Assembly (NCBI RefSeq): GCF_002078175.1
Contig: NZ_MWFK01000003.1
Coordinates: 1 to 64,000 of the forward strand
Source: Streptomyces sp. M41(2017)
GTDB lineage: Bacteria > Actinomycetota > Actinomycetes > Streptomycetales > Streptomycetaceae
Reading direction: 5' to 3'
DNA: 64,000 nt
The notes beneath the pieces were generated by a model that had not been told where the DNA came from, made no database searches, and saw only the letters and a program-made list of their open reading frames with translations. Shown here one piece after another: positions 35,335 to 43,769 of the stretch; position 1 is the stretch's first letter, and each line of letters starts with the position of its first letter. Position numbers and translations under genes: made by a program.

Positions 35335-36405
35335 TCAGGGCACGCGTGCGGTCCAGTCCGGCGAGGTGAACTTCGTACGCGCCAGTTCCTGTGCGCGGGC
35401 CAGTTCCTCGTCGGTCACCTTTCCGTCGGCGAGTCCGTGGCGGAGGCGGAAGGAGTCGATCATCCGCTCGATGACGGCCTCGCGTGCGAGGCCGGTCTGC
35501 CGTCGGAGGGGGTCGACCCGCTTCTTCGCGCTTCTCGTGCCTTTGTCGGACAGCTTCTCCCGGCCGATGCGCAGCACATCGAGCATCTTGTCGGCGTCGA
35601 TGTCGTAGGCCATGGTCACGTGGTGCAGTACGGCGCCGGGGCCGCCGTCCGGTCCCACGATCCGCTTCTGAGCGGCTCCCGCGATCTTTCCCTGGTCGGT
35701 GGCGATGTCGTTGAGCGGCTGATACCAGGCGGTGATGCCCATGTCGCCGAGCGCACCGAGGACCCAGTCGTCGAGATAGGCGTAGCTGTCCTGGAAGGAC
35801 AGTCCCTGAACGAGCGCCTCGGGTACCGAGAGCGAGTAGGTGATCGTGTTGCCCGGCTCCACGAACATCGCCCCGCCCCCCGAGATCCGGCGCACCACGT
35901 CGATGCCATGTCGCTGGGCGCCCTCGGGATCGACCTCGTTGCGCAGGGACTGGAAGCTGCCGATGATCACCGCCGGGTCCGCCCACTCCCACACCCTGAG
36001 GGTCGGCGGCCGGCGCCCCGCGGCGACCTCCGCGGTCAGGACCTCGTCCAGGGCCATGTGCAGGGCGGGGGCCTGCGGTCCCTCGTGGATCAGCTGCCAT
36101 GCGTAGTCGGTCCAGTCGGTGGCGTGCGCCAGCGCGCGTCGCACCGCGATGGCGATGCCCTCCGCGGTGAGCCCGTACATCACGGTGCCCCCGGGAAGGG
36201 CCGCTTCGATCCTCGCGGTCAGGCCCGCGGCGTCGGTGTCGACGGGAGCCCCGTCCAGGGCGTGGTTCACCGCGTCGAGCGCCTCGTCCGGCTCGAGGAA
36301 GAAGTCTCCGGCCACCCTCGTGTTCCGCAGGACGCCACCAGACTCGTCGACGTCCACATCCACGACGACCAGCTTGCCGCCGGGAACCTTGTACTCACCG
36401 TGCAC
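35335..36405 (-). CDS. lplA: Lipoate-protein ligase A with N-terminal accessory domain
   Basis: A 356-residue cytoplasmic enzyme from GTG 36405 (GGAGGAAGGCGGAG ahead). Residues 1-90 (GKLVVVDVDVDESGGVLRNT, GDFFLEPDEALDAVNHAL) are the small accessory domain that in E. coli LplA lies at the C-terminus and is a separate subunit in some archaea. Residues from about 105 hold the catalytic fold, with ALHMALDEVL, RVWEWADPAVIIGSFQSL, HGIDVVRRISGGGAMFVEPG and the lysine in DQGKIAGAAQKR. It should activate lipoate with ATP and attach it to E2 or GcvH proteins. Confidence 0.88.
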   Translation of the reverse strand: MHGEYKVPGGKLVVVDVDVDESGGVLRNTRVAGDFFLEPDEALDAVNHALDGAPVDTDAAGLTARIEAALPGGTVMYGLTAEGIAIAVRRALAHATDWTDYAWQLIHEGPQAPALHMALDEVLTAEVAAGRRPPTLRVWEWADPAVIIGSFQSLRNEVDPEGAQRHGIDVVRRISGGGAMFVEPGNTITYSLSVPEALVQGLSFQDSYAYLDDWVLGALGDMGITAWYQPLNDIATDQGKIAGAAQKRIVGPDGGPGAVLHHVTMAYDIDADKMLDVLRIGREKLSDKGTRSAKKRVDPLRRQTGLAREAVIERMIDSFRLRHGLADGKVTDEELARAQELARTKFTSPDWTARVP

Positions 36406-36513
36406 GATCTCCGCCTTCCTCCGCTGATGGACTCAGCACCGTGGGCGGCATTGATGTTCCCGTCGGCGCGACGGGAGACCCCGCTCATCCGCGAACACCC
36501 GGTTCCGCCCGAT

Positions 36514-37212
36514 CTATGCGGCGAGCGCGGCGGGGTCACCGACGTGTGCCGCCGCCGTCTTCCACGCGCTGGTGACCGCCGCGCGGGCCCGGGCGGTACC
36601 AACGGTGCTGTCCCCGGACAGGACGATGGGGGCACCCACGTGGACGTGCAGGTCGGGGCGGCGCAGGGGCGCTGTGGCGAGGCCCGCGATCTGCTTGATC
36701 ATGCTGCCCGAGATGACCCGCCGGGCACCGGCCTGGCCCACGGGCACGACGGGGGCTCCGGTGAGCTCGGCGAGACGGGCCAGGCCGCTACGGAACTCTC
36801 CGGGCGCGGCATCCGCGGCGTCCTTACGGCGAGGCAGGCGGCCTTCGGCATAGATGAGCACGAGTCGCCCCTGCCGCAGCGCCTCTGCCGCGAGGTCGAG
36901 CGCATCGGCGGCTCGCCGGTCGCGGCGGTGCACGGGGATGTGCCCTTCGCGGGTGAGGGCTCGGCCGAGCAGTGGGACGCGCCAGAGCCCAGCGGTGGCC
37001 ATGACGACCGGCGAGACGCCGAGCCGGTGCAGGGCGGCGATCACGATCGCGGGGTCGGCGAGGGAGCTGTGGTTCGCGGCGATGATGCTGCCCGGCATGA
37101 GCTCCGCGCCGGGGGCGCGGGTCACGGACAGCCGTCCGACGGCGGGGATCAGGGCATGGGCGGCACGGCTGAGCACGAGCAGGCTCCCGGTCTGGGCGAT
37201 GGAGAGCTTCAT
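36514..37212 (-). CDS. 1-acyl-sn-glycerol-3-phosphate acyltransferase (PlsC-like)
   Basis: A 232-residue membrane-associated acyltransferase. The N-terminal hydrophobic segment (SLLVLSRAAHALIPAVGRLS) precedes the catalytic block NHSSLAD (H-x4-D) and the LIYAEGRLPRR glycerophosphate-binding motif. It should transfer an acyl group to lysophosphatidate or a similar acceptor at the inner face of the membrane. ATG at 37212. Same strand as the lipoate ligase gene, with 108 bases between them. Confidence 0.88.
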   Translation of the reverse strand: MKLSIAQTGSLLVLSRAAHALIPAVGRLSVTRAPGAELMPGSIIAANHSSLADPAIVIAALHRLGVSPVVMATAGLWRVPLLGRALTREGHIPVHRRDRRAADALDLAAEALRQGRLVLIYAEGRLPRRKDAADAAPGEFRSGLARLAELTGAPVVPVGQAGARRVISGSMIKQIAGLATAPLRRPDLHVHVGAPIVLSGDSTVGTARARAAVTSAWKTAAAHVGDPAALAA

Positions 37213-37396
37213 CGTCGGCGCTCGTCACGGCCGGGGCATGAGCTGCCGTACTCATCTTCCGGACCGCGCGGTACCCACATGGCCCCCCGTCGTGCGTTCA
37301 CGATCTCCTGCGAAGGCACTGGTAGCTGCGAGCGGCCGCCGGGAATGGGAACAGCACGAGGGGGCACATGTCGGAAGCAATGGTGGGAGACGACGA

Positions 37397-37615
37397 GTGA
37401 GTGAGCAGCAGGCGCGCGACTGGACGCGGATGACCCCGGACGAGTTCGACCGGGACGCGCCGCTGCGCCAGGGCGACCCCGGTCCGGCCGTCGTCCCGGC
37501 CGTGCCCGACGAGTGCGGTACGGCACCGCTGTTCGGTGACGAGAGGCCCGCCCCGCACGCTCGTACGACCGAGCGTCGTCGAGCCCAGGTCGTCGAGCAG
37601 CCGGAGTTGTTCTGA
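37397..37615 (+). CDS. Small hypothetical actinobacterial protein (72 aa)
   Basis: GTG at 37397 after GTGGGAGA. The sequence (MTPDEFDRDAPLRQGDPGPA, ending QVVEQPELF) is hydrophilic, Pro- and Asp-rich and matches a recurring type of short Streptomyces protein with a conserved C-terminal LF. No known function. Divergent from the PlsC gene. Confidence 0.6.
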   Translation: MSEQQARDWTRMTPDEFDRDAPLRQGDPGPAVVPAVPDECGTAPLFGDERPAPHARTTERRRAQVVEQPELF

Positions 37616-37787
37616 CCACCTGCGTGCCGTTGTGGTGTCCACGGCTCTGACGCGTCTGAAGATTCGGGAGGATTGCGATTCAGCCCCGGTTCCGGGCACG
37701 GTCACGCCGCTTCAGCCTCGGTTCAGGGCGCGGTCGTGCCCGCCGCGACCCCTGTTCCGGTGACCGGTCCAGCGCCCGCTCGCGGGT

Positions 37788-38738
37788 TCATCGCAGGGGT
37801 GCCACCCGGCCGGACAGGGGCGGATTGTCGGGGGCCGCGGCGACGGAGTCGGCCCGCACCGGGAGGAGGCGTCCGGCGACCACGTGCTGCGGGGTGAAAC
37901 GGACACGGCGGCCGGTGTGGTCGTCGTCGCCGGGGGCGCCCGGGTCGGTCCATTCCACGACGGCTCGGCCGGACAGGTGCAGGGTGCGGCCGGTGGTGAA
38001 GTCGCAGAAGAGCAAGGCGGTTTCGGGATGGGCTTCGATGTTGCCCAGCGTGTTGAACATGTTGTTGCCCGCGTAGTCGGGCCACCACAGCTGCCCGTCC
38101 TGGACGCGCACGAATCCCGGCTCCCCTCCGCGGTGCGAAGCGTCGTTGCCGCGCGTGGGATGCGTCGTGCCGACCAGGAGGGTGTCGGACCGACCGATGA
38201 GGTCGGCGTCGTCCGGGGCCAGGGCGCCGGCGTGCCGGACCGCTTCCGTACCAGCGGTCGGGAGGTCGGCGGTATGAAGGTGCCTGCGCTGGATGTACCG
38301 GGGACAGTTGCCGTACGCCTGCTCCACGTCGATGCGCAGGCCGTTGCCGCCCTTGCCGGACATCTCACCGTTGATGCGCAGGCGCCGACGGGTGGCGAAC
38401 TCGACCACGATCACCCCGACCGGCTGTCCCGCGGGGAGGTGTCTCAGCGGATCGCCCTCGACGGGCAGGGCCCGCACGTCCAGCGTGGTCGGCGATGTGA
38501 CGTCGAGGAACCCGGCCGAGCCCGTGAGCGGGGAGATCCACAGCGTGCCGTGCTCGTCGCGTGCGGTGATCGCGGCGAAGGTCCGGTCCTCCAGGAACCG
38601 GGCGATTCCGCCGCCGAGTCGTGCGGGGGCCAGCATGCCCGAGAGTCGGGACGCGTCCCTCGTCACGCCCGCTCGATGCTGCACGGCCAGTTCCCCTTCG
38701 TGGAAGCCTGCCGCGGGCTTGTCCGCCGGGACGGTCAT
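37788..38738 (-). CDS. Pyridoxamine 5'-phosphate oxidase-family (flavin-binding split barrel) protein
   Basis: About 316 residues from ATG 38738 (GAAGGGG ahead). Two split-barrel halves: ARFLEDRTFAAITARDEHGT to PVGVIVVEFATRRRLRINGE, and a second with LLVGTTHPTRGNDASHRGGE to NMFNTLGNIEAHPETALLFC. It belongs to the PNPOx/HugZ-like group and likely binds FMN or F420; reaction unknown. Divergent from the first CGNR regulator, with the repeated CCCTCAACCRTTAGAA element between starts, so it is the prime candidate target. Confidence 0.82.
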   Translation of the reverse strand: MTVPADKPAAGFHEGELAVQHRAGVTRDASRLSGMLAPARLGGGIARFLEDRTFAAITARDEHGTLWISPLTGSAGFLDVTSPTTLDVRALPVEGDPLRHLPAGQPVGVIVVEFATRRRLRINGEMSGKGGNGLRIDVEQAYGNCPRYIQRRHLHTADLPTAGTEAVRHAGALAPDDADLIGRSDTLLVGTTHPTRGNDASHRGGEPGFVRVQDGQLWWPDYAGNNMFNTLGNIEAHPETALLFCDFTTGRTLHLSGRAVVEWTDPGAPGDDDHTGRRVRFTPQHVVAGRLLPVRADSVAAAPDNPPLSGRVAPLR

Positions 38739-38874
38739 CGTTATCCCCTTCCGCATACGGGCGCGGGCCTACGGGTCTGCGGTGGAGCGACCGCGCACGC
38801 CCGCCGCGCGGGAGCCATCAGTCCGCAGACCCCGCCCGGCCGGGTTGGCCGATCACTTCTGACGCTTAGATTCA

Positions 38875-38949
38875 CCCTCAACCATTAGAACAAGCCTGAC
38901 ACGCGACCTCCCTCATGTCAACGGATGACGCCTCCCTCAACCGTTAGAA
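38875..38949. promoter_or_regulatory. Repeated operator-like element, CGNR gene 1
   Basis: CCCTCAACCATTAGAA (38875-38890) and CCCTCAACCGTTAGAA (38934-38949) are 16-base direct repeats with one mismatch, between the divergent PNPOx-like and CGNR genes. Read on the other strand the core is TTCTAAYGG. The same CTAACGG core forms an inverted repeat before the second CGNR gene at 48626. Confidence 0.6.
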
Positions 38950-38968
38950 TCGCGATACTCTCGATCCC

Positions 38969-39589
38969 ATGGACACCAGCGCACCCCTCCTGGGCGAGCC
39001 GCTCCCCGTGGAACTGATGAACACGATCTGGGCCGATCGGGACGGGGTGCACGACGCCCTGATCGACGCCGTCGGCACCAGTGCGTGGCTGCGGGCCGTC
39101 GCGCCCCGGACGGAACTGCTGACGCCGGACGAGGTCGCCGCACTCCCTCCGTCCGCCCTGGAACAGCTTCGCGGCCGACTGACCGACCTTCGTGACGCTC
39201 TGCGTCGCCTGGCCGCGGCGGCCACCGAGGACACGCGTACGGCGGCCGGCACAGGGCCCGGCGAGCTGCAGGAAGCTGTCGCCCGCCTCAACCGGGCCGC
39301 CGGTGACACGCCCCACTGGTCCGCACTGTCCTGGACCCCGGGCCAGGAGCCCTCGCGGCACCTCCGGGCCGGGGGCGAGGGGGCGGCGGCAGCCGTCTCC
39401 GCCCTCGCCGACGAGGCCGTCGCACTCTTCGGTCAGGACACCCGTCACCGACTGCGTGCCTGCCCGGGCCCAGGATGCGTCCTGTACTTCATGAAGAACC
39501 ACCCCCGCAGGGAATGGTGCTCGGCGGGCTGCGGCAACCGCGCGCGCTCGGCGCGTCACTACCAGCGCCACCGCCGCACCACCGTCTGA
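38969..39589 (+). CDS. CGNR zinc-finger regulator (ABATE domain), copy 1
   Basis: A 206-residue protein. The N-terminal ABATE domain (PVELMNTIWADRDGVHDALI) leads to a C-terminal zinc finger CPGPGC-x16-CSAGCGNRARSARHY, including the defining CGNR. CGNR proteins are DNA-binding regulators, often next to or opposite an enzyme or transporter they control. Start ATG 38969 lies 19 bases after the second operator repeat. The repeats overlap the likely promoter, so it probably represses itself and the divergent PNPOx-like gene. Confidence 0.88.
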   Translation: MDTSAPLLGEPLPVELMNTIWADRDGVHDALIDAVGTSAWLRAVAPRTELLTPDEVAALPPSALEQLRGRLTDLRDALRRLAAAATEDTRTAAGTGPGELQEAVARLNRAAGDTPHWSALSWTPGQEPSRHLRAGGEGAAAAVSALADEAVALFGQDTRHRLRACPGPGCVLYFMKNHPRREWCSAGCGNRARSARHYQRHRRTTV

Positions 39590-39693
39590 CAACTACGCAT
39601 GCGGCCACGGCGCAGAGGTGCCGGCCGCCCACCCGCTCGGTCATCCGGGAGCGGCGCGGCAGCCATGATCCGTCCTGGCCGTACCGTGAGCCC

Positions 39694-40323
39694 ATGACGG
39701 ATGCGAGCGCTGCCGAGGCGACGTCCCGGGCCGACACGGAACGGCTGGTGACACTGTCCGACGGCATCTATGCCATCGCCATGACCCTGCTCGTCCTCGA
39801 TCTGCGTATCCCGCCGCACCTCACGGGCGCGGCTTTCCAGGAGGCGCTGCGGTCGTCATGGCCCAACCTCGGTGCCGCCGCTCTGAGCTTCGCCGTGCTG
39901 GCCGGATTCTGGCGTGACCAGCGACGCATTCTCGCGCCGCTGTCGACCGTCTCTCCTCTGGTCACGCGGCTCACCCTTCTCGGGCTCGGGCTGGCCGCGG
40001 TACTGCCCTACCCGACGACGCTGCTCGCCGAGTACGCGTCGCACCCGCAGACCATCGCGCTCTACGCCGGCACCATCGCGGCCGTGGAGGCCGTGCATGT
40101 CACGGTGTTGCTGCTCACCCGGCGTCAGGCACATGTGTCGTGGGAGGCACCGGCGTCCGCCGCTCGCCGCGCGTTCACGGCGCAGCTCGTGTCCAGCATG
40201 GTCGTCTTCGCGGTGTCGATCGCGGTGGCCTTCTACGACACCGACGTCGCGATGCTGACGTGGATCGCGATCGTTCCGGCCCACCACCTCATCGCCCACC
40301 GCGGGCGGACCGGAAGGCGCTGA
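39694..40323 (+). CDS. TMEM175-family potassium channel-like protein
   Basis: A 209-residue protein with about six membrane segments. TM1 carries the family signature LSDGIYAIAMTLLVLDL (FSDG-A---T in relatives), which lines the pore in bacterial TMEM175. Later segments include ALYAGTIAAVEAVHVTVLLL and VVFAVSIAVAFYDTDVAMLT. Prokaryotic members form tetrameric K+ leak channels with weak selectivity. ATG at 39694. Follows the CGNR gene by 104 bases and may or may not be co-transcribed. Confidence 0.85.
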   Translation: MTDASAAEATSRADTERLVTLSDGIYAIAMTLLVLDLRIPPHLTGAAFQEALRSSWPNLGAAALSFAVLAGFWRDQRRILAPLSTVSPLVTRLTLLGLGLAAVLPYPTTLLAEYASHPQTIALYAGTIAAVEAVHVTVLLLTRRQAHVSWEAPASAARRAFTAQLVSSMVVFAVSIAVAFYDTDVAMLTWIAIVPAHHLIAHRGRTGRR

Positions 40324-40404
40324 ACACCCGGGGATCGCCACCGGCGTGGCTGCGGGCTGGGCCGTCGGCGTGTGGCTGCCGACGGCCCGGCGGATCCGGG
40401 TCGT

Positions 40405-40896
40405 TCAGCCCTTCACGATGGCGCGTACGGAGTCGACGCTGCCGCAGTCCGCCGCCAGCTGCTTCTCACGCTCCTGGAGAAAGGCCGCGCCGAGCTCCGC
40501 CCGACGCTCGTCGGGGACGCTCTCCCGGGCGCCGTTGAGGATCGTCCGCTCCTCCTCGTCGAGGTGGTGCGAAACCGCCTGCGCCAGCGCTTCGAGGCGG
40601 GTGTCCCAAGTGTCGGAGCCGACCTCGGACACCTCCAGGAGCGCCAGCAGCGCCGCGTTCCCCTCGTGATGTTCCTCGGCGCCGTGCTCGACCTCTTCGT
40701 CGTCGACGTCCTTGAACCGCTTGAGAGCGCCGTACACCTGGGACTCCTCGGCCTCCCCGTGGGCGATGAGCAGGGCCGAGAACTGTTCGAGCGCCTTGGC
40801 GCGGTCCGCTTCCACGCTCCGCATCCGACGGAGGAGGTCTTCCATGCGGCGGTGGTCCTTGAGGATCATCTCGACGACGTCGTGCTCGGTGGTCAT
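40405..40896 (-). CDS. Hemerythrin HHE-domain protein
   Basis: A 163-residue four-helix protein from ATG 40896 (GGGAGAACAGC ahead). The di-iron ligands are spread as expected: DHRRMEDLLRRM, IAHGEAEESQVYGALKRF, HEGNAALLALLEVSEVG and HHLDEEERTI. Bacterial single-domain hemerythrins bind O2, NO or iron, or respond to oxidative stress. Isolated, so the role cannot be narrowed. Confidence 0.88.
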   Translation of the reverse strand: MTTEHDVVEMILKDHRRMEDLLRRMRSVEADRAKALEQFSALLIAHGEAEESQVYGALKRFKDVDDEEVEHGAEEHHEGNAALLALLEVSEVGSDTWDTRLEALAQAVSHHLDEEERTILNGARESVPDERRAELGAAFLQEREKQLAADCGSVDSVRAIVKG

Positions 40897-41217
40897 GCTG
40901 TTCTCCCTGCTCGGTACGGCTGTTGCGGGCGAGTGGCCGGCTGCGGGGCCCACGGGCGAGCCTGCAGCAAGTGCATCGTGCGTGCGCGGCGGACTCGCCG
41001 GGCCAGGCGGCCGCCGTCCGGTGGAACAGTGGCCTCCCGACCCAGTTGCGCGATGCATCCGGCCAGACCCGCGTACCCCTGATCGGCCGGAGCAAGGGGG
41101 AGGGTGCGGAGCGCGATGTCACCGACCGCCGTCGCCGCGGGGCAGCGGCGGCGGACCTGCGCCCGCATCGACCATGAAACGCTGAAGTCGCACCCCGTCA
41201 CCGATGACAGCGCTGCC

Positions 41218-42039
41218 CTAGCCGCTGGGGTACGCCGTCGGCGGCACGCCGACCGTCGCGCGGAAGTCCCGTACGAGATGGGCTTGGTCGGAGTAGCCCA
41301 GTTCGGCCGCGAGAGCAGGCCAGTCGACGTCGTGCTGACGGCCGGCCGTCTCCACGGCCTCGTGGATGCGGTAGCGCAGGACGCACCACTTGGGGCTGAC
41401 GCCGACGTACTCGGTGAACAGGCGTTGCAGCGAGCGCACGGACAGGCCCTCGTCGCGAGCGAGGTCGGCGACCCGGCGGACGCCGTGGCGTGGGTCGCGG
41501 ATACGGGCGACGAGCCGGCGGGCCAGTTCGGCCTGAGGATCCGGAGCGGCCGGGGCGAGCGCGAGGAGGCAGGCGTCCAGTGCGGCGACGCGGTCGCGGT
41601 CGTCGGGGTGGCCGAGGATCGCGGCCGGGTCCGGGGCCTGCGGGAACACGTCCTCGTACGGCGACACCTTGCCCGTCCAGGCGGCGACCGGCACGTCCGG
41701 GGCGAAGGGGCGGAAGGCACCCGGCCAGAACTTCACCCCGCAGACCCGGCCGCGCCCGTGCAGCTTGCGGGTGTAGAGGCCGGGGGCGCTGACCCCGGTC
41801 AGTTCCCCGTAGGGCGGCCCCTCGTCCTCCTCCCACTGGAAGGTGAGGTTCACGAAAGGGTGCGGGAGGACGTGCGAGGCGTACGGAGAGGGCAGGTCCC
41901 AGTCGATGAACCAGTACGTCTCCACGTACGGACGCAGGGGCGCGGCGGGTTCGTGCCGTCGGAACCGCACGCGGGTGAGCAGCGCAGAGGGATCGACGAT
42001 TCCCCGGGTGTCCCGAGGCTGCTCGTCATGGTCGGACAT
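41218..42039 (-). CDS. AraC-family regulator with DUF6597-type N-terminal domain
   Basis: About 273 residues. The N-terminal cupin-like part (APLRPYVETYWFIDWDLPSP, TGVSAPGLYTRKLHGRGRVC) is of the DUF6597 type. The C-terminal pair of helix-turn-helix motifs includes RDEGLSVRSLQRLFTEYVGV and AAELGYSDQAHLVRDFRATV with the AraC-signature F-R---G--P--Y. Divergent from the TIGR03086 gene with about 80 bases between starts, so likely its regulator. Confidence 0.88.
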   Translation of the reverse strand: MSDHDEQPRDTRGIVDPSALLTRVRFRRHEPAAPLRPYVETYWFIDWDLPSPYASHVLPHPFVNLTFQWEEDEGPPYGELTGVSAPGLYTRKLHGRGRVCGVKFWPGAFRPFAPDVPVAAWTGKVSPYEDVFPQAPDPAAILGHPDDRDRVAALDACLLALAPAAPDPQAELARRLVARIRDPRHGVRRVADLARDEGLSVRSLQRLFTEYVGVSPKWCVLRYRIHEAVETAGRQHDVDWPALAAELGYSDQAHLVRDFRATVGVPPTAYPSG

Positions 42040-42119
42040 GCCGGGATCGTACGGGGGCAAGGTGACGGCTGGCGCGTTTGTTCAAGACGGCCCTGGCGTG
42101 TCGTCCGTACGGTCGGAGC

Positions 42120-42728
42120 ATGGACGAGAACAAGAATGTGGACAGTCTTGGTGAGCTCCTGGACATCTCGGTGTCTCGGGCCGTGCCGGTGGTCGGAGCC
42201 CTGTCGGACGCCGACCTCGACCGCCCCACCCCGTGTCCGGAGTACGACGTGAAGGGGCTGCTCAACCATCTGCTCCACGTCATGGTGGAGTTCCGGAAGC
42301 TGGCCGCGAAGGGCGAGTCGGACTTCACCATGACGCCGGACCGGGTGGGCTCGGGGCCCGACTGGCGGGAGCTGTTCGCCACCCAGGCCCACGCGTTGGC
42401 CTCCGCGTGGGCGCAGCCGGGCGCGGAGGACGGCCTGGCAGGTGCGATGAACATGCCCGCCCGGCTCGTCGGCTCGATGGCGTTGCTCGATGTGACGATC
42501 CACGCGTGGAACTTGGCCCGGGCGACCGGACAGCAGTACCCGGACGACGCCGGGCTCGCGCCTGTCGTCGCCGAACTGGACTCCCCGGTCGTCGAATTGG
42601 GCGACACGGCCCGCTCCATGGGGATGTTCGGGAGCGTGGTCGACGTGCCCGAAGACGCCCCTCCCCTGGCCCGCCTCCTCGCGGCAACGGGTCGCGACCC
42701 GTACGCGACGGTCCGGCACACGACGTGA
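42120..42728 (+). CDS. TIGR03086-family metal-binding (DinB-like fold) protein
   Basis: A 202-residue all-helical protein. Motifs of the group are visible: DADLDRPTPCPEYDVKGLLN with NHLLHVMVEF (first His ligand) and LLDVTIHAWNLARATGQQ (second His). These proteins share the DinB/mycothiol-dependent maleylpyruvate isomerase fold and may use a thiol cofactor; the substrate is unknown. Start at ATG 42120. The AraC gene opposite probably controls it. Confidence 0.85.
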   Translation: MDENKNVDSLGELLDISVSRAVPVVGALSDADLDRPTPCPEYDVKGLLNHLLHVMVEFRKLAAKGESDFTMTPDRVGSGPDWRELFATQAHALASAWAQPGAEDGLAGAMNMPARLVGSMALLDVTIHAWNLARATGQQYPDDAGLAPVVAELDSPVVELGDTARSMGMFGSVVDVPEDAPPLARLLAATGRDPYATVRHTT

Positions 42729-42885
42729 TCATGGACGCCCGGCGAACTCCCGCATCCGTCAACGTCCGTGCCTGCTGCTGCACTTGGGCCGACAGGTTCC
42801 GGTGATCGAGGGACTCGACGACCGGCACCGGATCGTCGCCGCGTTCCGCTACCTTGGCGGACTCGGGCGAATCGTGGAGGTGCGG

Positions 42886-43296
42886 GTGACGAGCAGGCGA
42901 TGGCGGGCTGTCGGAGTGGCGGTGGTGACTGTCGCGGCAGGCCTCGGCATCCGGTCGCAGACGGGCGGAGCGTTCGCGAAGTACGCGGGAGACGCTCTCT
43001 ACACGGTGCTGGTGTGCGCCGTCGTGGTCCTGGTGGCGCCCCGGCTGCGACCGACCGTCGCGGCGGGGGCGGCCCTGGCCTTCAGCTGGGCCGTGGAACT
43101 GTGGCAGATCGCGGGGATCCCGACCGCCCTGCACCCTCTCTTCGGAGCGACGTTCAACGCGCCGGATCTGTTCTGGTACGTCGTGGGCGCCCTCCTCGGC
43201 TGGTGCCTCATGTCGGGAGGCCGAGATGAGGCGCGCGAGCGCGCGGCCGGTCCCGGCTCCGCGACCGAAGGGGCCCCCTCGGTCCGGTCTCGGTGA
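42886..43296 (+). CDS. DUF2809 integral membrane protein
   Basis: GTG at 42886 follows GGAGG with five bases between. The 136-residue product has four membrane segments: AVGVAVVTVAAGLGIRSQTG, DALYTVLVCAVVVLVAPRLR, AAGAALAFSWAVELWQIAGI and FWYVVGALLGWCLM. The SWAVELWQ and P--F--TFNAPDLFWY pieces are the DUF2809 signature. Small polytopic protein of unknown function. The sequence from 43297 to 43570 holds no gene; a tRNA-like T-arm there does not fold properly. Confidence 0.8.
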   Translation: MTSRRWRAVGVAVVTVAAGLGIRSQTGGAFAKYAGDALYTVLVCAVVVLVAPRLRPTVAAGAALAFSWAVELWQIAGIPTALHPLFGATFNAPDLFWYVVGALLGWCLMSGGRDEARERAAGPGSATEGAPSVRSR

Positions 43297-43587
43297 GTTC
43301 CGACCGGACGCCTCCGGACGAGAGTGCGGCCGGACCGCGACCTGGCCTTGCAGCCCGCCGACCCGGGCAATCGCCCGGGAAGGGTGCGCTCCGGCACGCT
43401 TGGGCCCTGTCGACAGCAGGTGCGGCAGCGTCCGGGGGCAGATCCCCGGGTTCGACTCACCCCGGGGCCACCGCGAAGGGTCGTGCACCGCGATACGGAT
43501 ACCCCCGGGCCGCACCGGCGCTCTTGACATGTCTGACAGCGCACGACGTACGGTGAGCCCGCACATCCGGACGGGTGGAGGCCCTCG

Positions 43588-43704
43588 ATGCACGTACCTT
43601 GCGCGGCGCCCCACGGTGCCTGCACGGGTACGCGGCTGATCACCCGGCGGCACGTCGACTACTGCCGCACCTCCTCCGCGGTCTGTCCTTCCGTACACGT
43701 CTGA
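43588..43704 (+). CDS. Cysteine-containing leader peptide upstream of the monooxygenase pair
   Basis: A 38-codon reading frame with an excellent GGAGG at 43577-43581, six bases before ATG 43588. The peptide ends in LITRRHVDYCRTSSAVCPSV; RR-H/L-V-D-x-x-R-x-x-S-A-x-C is the signature of the putative leader peptides found before sulfur-metabolism genes in Streptomyces. Cys at residues 5, 12, 26 and 34 would make translation sensitive to cysteine or sulfur supply. A GC-rich stretch with GCCGCC and GGCGGC arms follows, before the GGAAGG of the next gene, and could form the attenuating structure. Confidence 0.7.
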   Translation: MHVPCAAPHGACTGTRLITRRHVDYCRTSSAVCPSVHV

Positions 43705-43769
43705 CTGCCCTCCGCCGCCTCGCCCTGCCCGGGCGGCCGCCTGCTCACGTGTACTCGGAAGGATCACCC

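Noticed and set aside
43425..43472. tRNA-like T-arm (GGGTTCGACTC) followed by an acceptor-like GGGGCCACC
   Set aside because: The T-stem arms do not pair (CCGGG against CACCC) and no anticodon or D-arm can be drawn; at most a tRNA relic.
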